Of a stretch of 6,481 nucleotides of DNA, positions 1-5,839 are shown one piece after another. The number at the start of each line of letters is the position of its first letter. The stretch's first letter is position 1. Position numbers and translations under genes: made by a program. Origin of the DNA: an uncultured Alphaproteobacteria bacterium (GTDB taxonomy: Bacteria > Pseudomonadota > Alphaproteobacteria > Caulobacterales > Parvularculaceae); NCBI GenBank assembly GCA_938003575.1, contig CALKYG010000272.1, positions 1 through 6,481 of the forward strand, in the 5' to 3' direction. A model generated the notes under the pieces. It had not been told where the DNA came from. It was given only the letters and a program-made list of their open reading frames with translations, and ran no database searches.

Positions 1-1007
1 GAGGCACGCTGCTTGTAAAGCATGCCGACGCCGGCAGCCGTGACGAGAAAGCGTCTTATATGATCCGCGTTCGGTTGATCAGAGTCTTCGCAATAATGTT
101 TCAGGACTGCCGGTATGATGCCTGCCGCACCGTTCGTCGGAGCGGTGACGACCCGTCCGCCGGCGGCGTTTTCCTCATTCACAGCCATTGCGTATACATT
201 AAGCCAGTCGAATAACTGCTCGCGTTCATTCGCTAACGGAGCACCCACAAGCTTGCGGTAGAGCGCAGGAGCGCGGCGCTGGACGTCAAGTCCGCCCGGC
301 AGGACGCCAGACGTCTTCAGCCCGCGCTCAATGCAATCGCGCATCGCGCGCCAGATTTTGTCGAGACCGGCGAGCGTGTCGACGCGCGGACGTATGGCGT
401 CTTCATTCCTCAAGATGACTTCGTCTATGGAAAGATTTTCGCGCCCGCAAATCGCAAGCAGCTCGCGGGCGGATCCGAAATTGAACGGACTTTTGTGAGG
501 GTCCTTGATCAGGTCGTCCGGCGCTGGCGCGGTCAGCTGTCTTGCGCTCGCGATGAAGCCGCCGCCGACGGAATAATAGGTTTGCGAAAACGTCTCCTCG
601 CCGTGACGGTCGAAAAGCGCCAGCGACATTTCGTTCGGATGAACCACCGGAATGATGTCGCCGCGAAGTTCGATATCGAGCGCCGGATCGAAGTCGATTT
701 CGGCGCTGCCGTGCAAGCGAAGTCTCTTTGTCGCCCGCACCCTCGCAACGGCGGCCTCCGCCTCATCCGGATCGGTTTCATCAGGCGCAAATCCGAGGAG
801 GCCGAGTATGGCCGCCTTATCGGTCCCGTGGCCGATTCCGGTAAGAGCAAGCGACCCGTGAAGCGCGACCTTCACACGCGCCGCCCCCGAAAGTGCACCC
901 GCGTCCCGTGCTTCGGAAAGAAACCTCGCGCCGATCCGCATTGGGCCGACCGTATGGGACGACGACGGACCGATTCCGATCTTGAAAATATCAAAAACGC
1001 TCAGCAT
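1..1007 (-). CDS. sdaA: L-serine dehydratase (L-serine ammonia-lyase), single-chain type, 3' end cut by window
   Basis: Deaminates L-serine to pyruvate and ammonia in the cytoplasm, using a [4Fe-4S] cluster rather than PLP. The 335 residues present begin [20 protein letters not shown], the canonical start of the family, with the substrate-binding SSSHTVGP motif at residues 15-22. The beta domain is followed by the catalytic alpha domain with SGVLPGGL (233-240) and the [13 protein letters not shown] motif (289-301). The frame is open to base 1, ending at YKQRA. Family proteins are about 450-460 residues, so roughly 120 are missing, including the stretch where the cluster-binding cysteines lie. 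The ATG at 1005-1007 is preceded by AAGGAG at 1020-1025, a rather long 12 nt spacer, inside the end of the upstream cytochrome gene. The gap between the two genes is 7 nt, so this is the last visible gene of the cinA-TPR-cytochrome-sdaA operon. The identification is firm; only completeness is unknown. Confidence 0.95.
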   Translation of the reverse strand, partial: MLSVFDIFKIGIGPSSSHTVGPMRIGARFLSEARDAGALSGAARVKVALHGSLALTGIGHGTDKAAILGLLGFAPDETDPDEAEAAVARVRATKRLRLHGSAEIDFDPALDIELRGDIIPVVHPNEMSLALFDRHGEETFSQTYYSVGGGFIASARQLTAPAPDDLIKDPHKSPFNFGSARELLAICGRENLSIDEVILRNEDAIRPRVDTLAGLDKIWRAMRDCIERGLKTSGVLPGGLDVQRRAPALYRKLVGAPLANEREQLFDWLNVYAMAVNEENAAGGRVVTAPTNGAAGIIPAVLKHYCEDSDQPNADHIRRFLVTAAGVGMLYKQRA

Positions 1008-1014
1008 GAAACGA

Positions 1015-1998
1015 TCAGTCTCCTTCGCGGCGGGCGAAATATTCTTGCAGCTTGCGCCGGTCGTATAGCGACGCGGCGCGTTCCCTGTGAAGGCGCTTTG
1101 AAAGCGCTTTCACCGACCGCAGAATTCGGCCAAGCTTGGCCTGGGCGGCGGCGCTGTCTGTTTCGGCCCTAATTTCCGCTATCTTGCGCGAAACCGCCTC
1201 CAGTTCCTCCCGTAAGCCCGCATGTTGCGGCGCCGGAAATCGGGCGCTGACGGTCCCGAGCCCAGCCTGTGCGCTGACCAGCAGGAAGTCGGCGGCGGCG
1301 ATGTCATTCCTTGCATAAGCTTTCCGCGCCGCATTCAGGACGCGCCGAACATCGTCCATGGCGCGTCTTGGCGACCGCGCAACCGGACCGTCGACGCAGG
1401 CGTCGGCGTCGAGCGCCGATATGTAGGCGACCAGGCCTTCCAGGACGGTCCCTGCCGGCGTCTCAGCGCGAAACTCATCGACGACGGCGGCGGCGACGAA
1501 ATCATGGAGGCTCGCAGCCGGCGCCATGGAACCGAAGGACGCATGATCGGCGGCGCCGACCAGCGTCGGAATCCGCACAGGATTGAAAACGCCGTCCTCA
1601 CGGACCTCTGAAAATATCGAACTCGTCACATCCGCCGTTCCGGGCGCGCCCGAAAGCCCCTCAAGGTGGAAATCGGGATTTGACCGACCATCGACATGAC
1701 AGGATGCGCAAGACAGACCTGCGCGCGAGGCTTGACCGCCGAGCAGGCGCGGGCTGTTGAAAGCCGCGCGGCCGACTTCTGCGAGATAAGCTGTTTCCGC
1801 GTCTTCTGGCGGCGCAAAACACTCGCCGGGCGACACCGAGAGCGCCGCGGCGCGGTCCACGCCAGGCGCAAGCCAGCGCGCCTCTTCCAGCGGACCCGCA
1901 ATCGCCGATTGAGCAAGCGGCAAGAGCAGCAATGATATCGCACTAGCGCGACGCAAGCGCGCCGTCGCGTCGAGCGATGAGTCTTGCGAGATCCTCAC
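1015..1998 (-). CDS. exported single-haem c-type cytochrome-like protein with helical C-terminal tail
   Basis: Read from GTG at 1996-1998 (327 aa), it starts with a signal peptide: arginines, a hydrophobic ISLLLLPLAQ core and a likely cut after AIA at residue 34. A haem c motif CASCH lies at 97-101. Following it, NPVRIPTLVGA (139-149), FGSMAP (155-160), SLHDFVAAAV and LEGLVAYISALD (186-197) resemble the C-terminal haem domain of the cytochrome c peroxidase/MauG family; Met158 is a possible distal haem ligand. Only one CxxCH is present, so a classic dihaem peroxidase is unlikely. Residues about 210-327 are charged and helical, possibly coiled coil, and match nothing I recognise. The start is uncertain: GTG 1998 overlaps the TPR gene by 56 nt, while TTG at 1954-1956 (residue 15, 313 aa) gives a cleaner signal peptide and a 14 nt overlap. 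Neither has a clear ribosome binding site. The open frame extends to 2418, but that part lies out of frame within the TPR gene. Function unknown; probably periplasmic electron transfer or haem-based sensing. Confidence 0.75.
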   Translation of the reverse strand: MRISQDSSLDATARLRRASAISLLLLPLAQSAIAGPLEEARWLAPGVDRAAALSVSPGECFAPPEDAETAYLAEVGRAAFNSPRLLGGQASRAGLSCASCHVDGRSNPDFHLEGLSGAPGTADVTSSIFSEVREDGVFNPVRIPTLVGAADHASFGSMAPAASLHDFVAAAVVDEFRAETPAGTVLEGLVAYISALDADACVDGPVARSPRRAMDDVRRVLNAARKAYARNDIAAADFLLVSAQAGLGTVSARFPAPQHAGLREELEAVSRKIAEIRAETDSAAAQAKLGRILRSVKALSKRLHRERAASLYDRRKLQEYFARREGD

Positions 1999-2968
1999 GT
2001 TCAGCGCAGCTGAATGCGCAAATCCGGTCGAGCTTTGAAAGTTGGCGCTTCGCCTTGTCGAGCTCCCCGATCTCGAGATAAAGCTCGCCGAGATATTCAG
2101 TCGCGCCCTTGTGGTCCGGATCAAGCGCGAGCGCGGCCGTATAGAATTCCAGCGCTTTTCCTGTTTCGCCGATCTTGCGGTGAGCGTAACCGAGATAATT
2201 GAGAATATCCGGATGCGGACCCACGATCGCCTGCGCGGCGTAGAGAGTGGCGATCGCCTCATAATGGCGGCTCTCGTTAATGAGACGAACTGCGGCGGCA
2301 TATTTTGCGACGCCAGCGTCGCGCGGAGCGAACAGGAGTGATGATTCCTTTTCGCTATCGCTCTCACCGCTTTCCGGACCATCGACGGACAGCGGCGTAT
2401 CAAACTTCGCCAGCGCATCTTTTATCTTTATGATCGCACTTTCGACGCGATCGACGTATGCCTGGTCGCAATCCCCCGTTGCAGCACACTGCTCCTTCAG
2501 CGCCTCAATCGCAGCAGCCTGCTCGCGCGCAGCGTCCGGATCGCCGAGCTCAATCTTGACAAGCGCCAATTTCTGACGCGCTTCGACGAATGCGCCGCGC
2601 GCCTTGATCGCCTTTTCGAGATAACGCACTGCGTTCTTCGGCTTGCCGACTCCGATTTTCGAAAGCGCCATATAATAATTCGCTTCCGGATGCGTCGGCG
2701 CGGCCAACAGCACTTCGCCGAACTTTTTCTCAGCCGTCTCGTAATCCCCCGCCTTCAACGCATCAATTCCGTCGGCGAACGCTTTCTCAACGTCGGCGGC
2801 GGATTTGCTCGTCGCAGAGAGCCCGCTCGCGCCGCCGCTTCCCGCAGCCGCCGCAGGCGAGCACGCCATCCCAACGCATATACTCAGTATAAGGATCGCT
2901 CTTGCGCTCACAGCCGCTTCCTTCAATGAGGCCCCCAGAATAGCCAATTTTCCCCGCTGCGTCATCAT
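1943..2968 (-). CDS. exported tetratricopeptide repeat protein
   Basis: A 341-residue TPR protein with an N-terminal export signal (hydrophobic AILILSICVGMA near residues 24-35, followed by SPAAAAGS). The first TPR cluster covers about 58-155 (DALKAGDYETAEKKFGEVL, then KPKNAVRYLEKAI). A linker with CAATGDC (161-167) and an acidic serine-rich stretch (198-210) follows. The second cluster covers about 218-312, with the best repeats HPDILNYLGYAHRKIGETGKA and GATEYLGELYLEIGELDKA. The C-terminus has C317-x3-C321 (ICAFSC). As I recall, alphaproteobacterial TPR proteins of this type have a similar cysteine pair after the last repeat. TPRs usually bind protein partners; none is known here, but the overlapping cytochrome gene is the obvious candidate. 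The annotated ATG overlaps the cinA stop (ATGA) with GGAG 10 nt upstream. A GTG at 2909-2911 (residue 20) has AAGGAA 6 nt upstream and gives a more normal signal peptide, so it is an equally good start. The lipobox-like GMAC is poor. Confidence 0.85.
   Translation of the reverse strand: MMTQRGKLAILGASLKEAAVSARAILILSICVGMACSPAAAAGSGGASGLSATSKSAADVEKAFADGIDALKAGDYETAEKKFGEVLLAAPTHPEANYYMALSKIGVGKPKNAVRYLEKAIKARGAFVEARQKLALVKIELGDPDAAREQAAAIEALKEQCAATGDCDQAYVDRVESAIIKIKDALAKFDTPLSVDGPESGESDSEKESSLLFAPRDAGVAKYAAAVRLINESRHYEAIATLYAAQAIVGPHPDILNYLGYAHRKIGETGKALEFYTAALALDPDHKGATEYLGELYLEIGELDKAKRQLSKLDRICAFSCAEREDLARLIARRDGALASR
2918..2923 (-). promoter_or_regulatory. candidate ribosome binding site for an internal start of the TPR gene
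   Basis: AAGGAA on the minus strand sits 6 nt before a GTG at 2909-2911. Starting there, the protein would begin MSARAILILSIC, a compact signal peptide, instead of having a 20-residue extension before the hydrophobic core. This competes with the ATG at 2968, whose GGAG at 2979-2982 lies 10 nt upstream. The sequence alone does not decide between them. Confidence 0.45.
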
Positions 2969-3723
2969 CCAGGTCTTTCTCCGTCTGCCGGCTCGGCGCC
3001 GAGCGCCCGCATTGCGGCCGAAACGCTTGCAATTGCTGCGTCGGCCGCCGCCGGATCTTCGGACCGCGCCACAATCGTTACGCCCTTTTCATCTCCGTCG
3101 ATCGGATAGGATCCAAGCGCCACTCCCTTAACTGCGGATTGAATCTCGAGGAGTGGGCCGGCGAGCTGCGATTCCGGCAGACCCAGCGCGGTAACCGCGC
3201 GTGAATAGATCCGGACGCCGCGCTCAAGCGCCGTCTCAATAGCGCTCAACATACCCTTGAAGATGCTTGGCACGCCCGCCAATGCAAAGACATTGCCGAT
3301 CCTGACGCCGGGCGCTCCGGTGACCGGATTCATGATAAGGTCGGCGCCCTCAGGCATCATCGCCATACGACGTCTGGCCGGCGTTGTTTCTTCGCCCTTC
3401 GCCTTATACCACGCGGAAATCAGCCGCATCGCTTCCGGGTGTTCGACCGTTTTCCGTCCGAAGGCTTTGGCGATCGCCTCGTAGGTGATATCGTCATGCG
3501 TCGGTCCGATTCCGCCCGAAGTGAATACATAATCATATCGAGCGCGCAATGCGTTCAGTGCGCTGATGATTTCTGTCTCGTCGTCGGCGACAATGCGCGC
3601 CTCTTTCAGCGCAATTGAGCGCTCCGTCAGCCAGCCGGCCAGAAAATGGATGTTTGCGTCACGCGTGCGGCCCGACAGCAGTTCATCGCCGATCGCCAGG
3701 ATTGCGGCCGTCTTGTGGGTCAT
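2965..3723 (-). CDS. CinA N-terminal domain protein (COG1058, MoaB/Mog fold), stand-alone
   Basis: This 252-residue protein is the N-terminal half of the competence/damage-inducible CinA family. AIGDELLSGRTRDANIHFLAGWL (residues 10-32) and TSGGIGPTHDDITYEAIAKAF (68-88) are the family's signature blocks, and ALAGVPSIFKGM (147-158) is also typical. Known COG1058 proteins adopt a molybdopterin-binding-like fold, and some hydrolyse ADP-ribose, which links them to NAD salvage. The C-terminal nicotinamide-mononucleotide deamidase domain of full-length CinA is absent: the protein stops at a normal end after the KOW-like/beta segment, as in many alphaproteobacterial single-domain versions. An ATG lies at 3727-3729, but it directly abuts GAGGG (3730-3734). 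The ATG at 3721-3723 is 6 nt from that Shine-Dalgarno and gives MTHKTAAILAIG, so I chose it. The stop overlaps the TPR start as ATGA. First gene of its operon; cytoplasmic. Family assignment is firm, substrate is not. Confidence 0.92.
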   Translation of the reverse strand: MTHKTAAILAIGDELLSGRTRDANIHFLAGWLTERSIALKEARIVADDETEIISALNALRARYDYVFTSGGIGPTHDDITYEAIAKAFGRKTVEHPEAMRLISAWYKAKGEETTPARRRMAMMPEGADLIMNPVTGAPGVRIGNVFALAGVPSIFKGMLSAIETALERGVRIYSRAVTALGLPESQLAGPLLEIQSAVKGVALGSYPIDGDEKGVTIVARSEDPAAADAAIASVSAAMRALGAEPADGERPG

Positions 3724-3729
3724 TAGCAT

Positions 3730-3734
3730 CCCTC
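3730..3734 (-). promoter_or_regulatory. ribosome binding site of the CinA-like gene
   Basis: GAGGG on the minus strand is followed after 6 nt by ATG (3721-3723). Another in-frame ATG at 3727-3729 touches the motif with no spacer and so is unlikely to be used. This site decides the start. Confidence 0.65.
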
Positions 3735-3816
3735 AACTGATTGCATCGCCTGGCTGAGCGTAACGGTTTTTGGTCCGGCACATCCCTCGATCGTCGGGGT
3801 TGCGCCGTCCTTCGGC

Positions 3817-3822
3817 ATTATA
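3817..3822 (-). promoter_or_regulatory. possible -10 element ahead of the cinA-TPR-cytochrome-sdaA operon
   Basis: A perfect TATAAT on the minus strand lies about 95 nt upstream of the CinA-like start, in the only sizeable non-coding gap of the window (3724-3900). Hexamers 16-18 nt upstream (GC-rich, such as CCCGCC) bear no resemblance to TTGACA, and there is no extended -10 TG. It may be chance. I saw no other promoter, riboswitch or operator-like structure in the gap. A small GTCC/GGAC stem at 3882-3892 just after fghA has no T-tract and is not a convincing terminator. Confidence 0.25.
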
Positions 3823-3900
3823 GAACCACACTTGCGACGGCGGGGCTAAAATAACGATCCGGTGAATTGAACACATTGGGCGTCCTCGGGACTGCGGTCT

Positions 3901-4746
3901 CTAGCCGAGAGCGCTGCGGTGCCAACGCAAATGATCCTCAATGAAGGTCGCGATGAAAAAATAAGAGTGGTCATAGCCCTCGCGCAAGTTGAGCGTCAGC
4001 TTCTGGCCGGCGGCGCGCGCCGCCTCGGCGAACAGTTCAGGGCGCAATTGCTCGGCGAGAAATTGGTCAGCCGCGCCTTGGTCGATGAGAATGTGAGCGC
4101 CGCTCGGGCCGCGTGCGGCGACCAGGTGCGTCGCATCGTATTGCAGCCACGTCTTTTCGTCGCCGCCAAGATAGCCGGTAAAGGCTCTCCGCCCCCAGGG
4201 AGTCTGCGACGGCGCCACGATCGGCGAGAATGCTGAACAGCTGCGGAATTTATCCGGATATTTGAGATGAATGGTAAGCGCGCCGTGGCCGCCCATGGAA
4301 TGGCCCGATATGCCCATGCGCCGGACGTCGACAGGAAAATGCTTCGCCGCGAGCGCCGGCAATTCGTCGACGACATAGGAATGCATCCGATAATTTTTCG
4401 ACCATGGCGCTTCCGTTGCATCGACATAGAAGCCGGCGCCCTTGCCGAAATCATAGGTTTTCGGCTCCATATCTGGCACGTCATCTCCGCGCGGAGACGT
4501 GTCGGGCGCAATGATCGCCAGGCCAAGCGCCGCCGCGATGCGCTGCGCGCCCGCCTTCACTGTGAAATTCTCCTCCGTGCAGGTCAGCCCTGACAGCCAG
4601 AACAGCGTCGGATAGGGTCCCGGCCCATGGACTTCCGAAGGCGGCGTGAAGATCGCAAGGCGCATGTCGCAAGAAAGCGTTGCGCTCGCGTGTCTCCAGA
4701 TTGCCTGCTCGCCGTTGAAGGATCTCGAAATCGAAATGCGTTCCAA
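3901..4746 (-). CDS. fghA: S-formylglutathione hydrolase
   Basis: Hydrolyses S-formylglutathione to formate and glutathione, the second step of glutathione-dependent formaldehyde detoxification, in the cytoplasm. It is an alpha/beta-hydrolase of the esterase D family. The 281 residues match the family's usual 275-285. The nucleophile elbow GHSMGGHGAL (148-157) gives Ser150; Asp227 in AADQFL and His260 in GYDHSYFF complete the triad at the same spacing as human esterase D. WLSGLTCTEENF (50-61), with the oxyanion-hole region and conserved cysteine, is also typical. The start is TTG at 4744-4746: GGAG at 4754-4757 lies 7 nt upstream, and the resulting N-terminus (MERISISRSFNGEQ) aligns with the family. 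The open frame runs on to 4878 but that extension overlaps the Kelch gene and is non-family sequence. Only 4 nt separate it from the Kelch stop, and its ribosome binding site lies over that stop, suggesting translational coupling. The partner formaldehyde dehydrogenase is not in the window. Confidence 0.95.
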   Translation of the reverse strand: MERISISRSFNGEQAIWRHASATLSCDMRLAIFTPPSEVHGPGPYPTLFWLSGLTCTEENFTVKAGAQRIAAALGLAIIAPDTSPRGDDVPDMEPKTYDFGKGAGFYVDATEAPWSKNYRMHSYVVDELPALAAKHFPVDVRRMGISGHSMGGHGALTIHLKYPDKFRSCSAFSPIVAPSQTPWGRRAFTGYLGGDEKTWLQYDATHLVAARGPSGAHILIDQGAADQFLAEQLRPELFAEAARAAGQKLTLNLREGYDHSYFFIATFIEDHLRWHRSALG

Positions 4747-4750
4747 TTTC

Positions 4751-5794
4751 CTACTCCGTTTCGATTCGCGTGACCGCCGCACGGACTTCAAGGTCCGGCC
4801 CGAGGCCGCCCATGATATAAAGGCCGCTATCGCCCGCGACGAGACCCCGATGGTCCATGCTCGGCGGAATGTCGCCAACGACGGTCCATTTCATCGACTT
4901 CACGTCGAACGCCATGATCTTCGAGGATGGTTTTGCGGGCGCGCCGTCGTAGCCGACGCCGTTGTAATTATATGGGTTGTCGCCGCCGCCGGCGAAATAG
5001 ACAAGGTCCGACCCGTTGCTTGCCGCCATGCGGTAATAGGGGCCGACGGGCGGCGATGGGGCCCGCAACCATTCGATCTCCTGCGGCGATTCCTTCAAGA
5101 CCCGGCCGATCCAGGCTTCATCGCTGGCGACGAATTTGCGCTCGCCGCCGTCGCCGGCGAGGGTCTTGACGCCGCCCATGACGAGAATTGTCCGGCCGTC
5201 GCCGCCGCCTGCGTGGCCAAAGACTGGCGCGCCCGGAAAATCCGTCGCGCGGAACCACCGGTCTTCATGCGTATCATAGACCTGGGTCAGGGCGACATTG
5301 CCGTCGTCATGCCAGCCCGAGACGAGATAGATATACCGGTCATAGAGGACGATCGCCGTTGAATCATCGACCGGCGTCGGCATGTCGGCGACCCGGTCAT
5401 ATTGCTCTGTAACGGGATCAAAGCGGAAGACTTCTGTCGTCGATTCTTCCGATCCGTCTTCGGCCACCGTATACCCGCCGAAAATATAGATTAGGCCGCC
5501 CGCGCTCGCGGCGACCGACGCGAGGCGTCCCGTTTCAACCGGGACGTCACCGATGCGCCGGCAATCAAGCGTCGCCTCTTCGCAGGCGTAAGCGGCGGCG
5601 ACGACGTCATTATAAGTCTTGCCGGATCCAAGCCCCATGAATGAATAGATCGTCGCCAGTCCGCGCGCGTCACGGCCGAAGGCGACGGCGTTGTTGGCGA
5701 CCGGCGCCGGCAGCGCTTCCCGCGTTTCGGTTCGAATGGATGCCCCCGCACAGGCGGCGGCGGCAAGCGTCAGCACGGCGTATAGAAGCTTCAT
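4751..5794 (-). CDS. exported Kelch-repeat beta-propeller protein, possible lipoprotein
   Basis: From ATG at 5792-5794 the protein has 347 residues. The N-terminus MKLLYAVLTLAAAACAGAS is a signal peptide; Cys15 after AAA could be lipidated, though the -3 residue is Ala rather than the usual Leu/Val. The rest shows Kelch-type blades: strand-glycine-glycine units at IYIFGGY (102-108), IYLVSGW (155-161), ILVMGG (203-208), VYFAGGG (265-271) and LYIMGG (325-330), spaced by aromatic blocks such as FRFDPVTEQYDRVADMP and VYDTHEDRWFRATDFP. This suggests a 5-6-bladed propeller. Cys71 and Cys78 could form a disulphide. Such proteins are often labelled galactose oxidase-like, but I see no evidence for the copper-radical active site, so a binding role is more likely. 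It lies 45 nt downstream of the lysozyme-like gene and 4 nt upstream of fghA. The only good Shine-Dalgarno (AAGGAG, 5821-5826) is 26 nt from the ATG and 20 nt from an in-frame TTG at 5798-5800. Substrate unknown. Confidence 0.85.
   Translation of the reverse strand: MKLLYAVLTLAAAACAGASIRTETREALPAPVANNAVAFGRDARGLATIYSFMGLGSGKTYNDVVAAAYACEEATLDCRRIGDVPVETGRLASVAASAGGLIYIFGGYTVAEDGSEESTTEVFRFDPVTEQYDRVADMPTPVDDSTAIVLYDRYIYLVSGWHDDGNVALTQVYDTHEDRWFRATDFPGAPVFGHAGGGDGRTILVMGGVKTLAGDGGERKFVASDEAWIGRVLKESPQEIEWLRAPSPPVGPYYRMAASNGSDLVYFAGGGDNPYNYNGVGYDGAPAKPSSKIMAFDVKSMKWTVVGDIPPSMDHRGLVAGDSGLYIMGGLGPDLEVRAAVTRIETE
4754..4757 (-). promoter_or_regulatory. ribosome binding site of fghA, overlapping the end of the Kelch gene
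   Basis: GGAG lies within the last sense codons of the Kelch gene, directly before its TAG stop (4751-4753), and 7 nt before the TTG start of fghA. It supports TTG as the start and coupled translation of the two genes. Confidence 0.6.
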
Positions 5795-5839
5795 GGGCAA
5801 GAGGGATGCCGGGGTTCCAGCTCCTTCGCAACCGCAATC

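Noticed and set aside
1093..1107. GCGCTTT/AAAGCGC inverted repeat
   Set aside because: Explained by the codons for Lys-Ala-Leu-Ser-Lys-Arg-Leu in the cytochrome tail; no T-tract and within a gene, so not called as a regulatory element.
495..1172. Long plus-strand open frame opposite sdaA
   Set aside because: It is the antisense shadow of the clearly conserved serine dehydratase; its arginine-rich, low-complexity product resembles no family.
1999..2418. N-terminal extension of the cytochrome frame
   Set aside because: It lies out of frame in the middle of the well-conserved TPR gene and precedes the signal peptide, so it is not expected to be translated.
3733..3831. 32-codon minus-strand frame from GTG ending just before the CinA-like gene
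   Set aside because: No ribosome binding site, no recognisable motif, and such a length occurs easily by chance in GC-rich DNA.
3882..3892. GTCC/GGAC stem after fghA as a terminator
   Set aside because: Only 4 bp with a 3-nt loop and no T-run on either strand.
4747..4878. N-terminal extension of the fghA frame
   Set aside because: It overlaps the Kelch gene end and adds arginine/serine-rich sequence not found in this enzyme family; TTG at 4746 with GGAG fits better.
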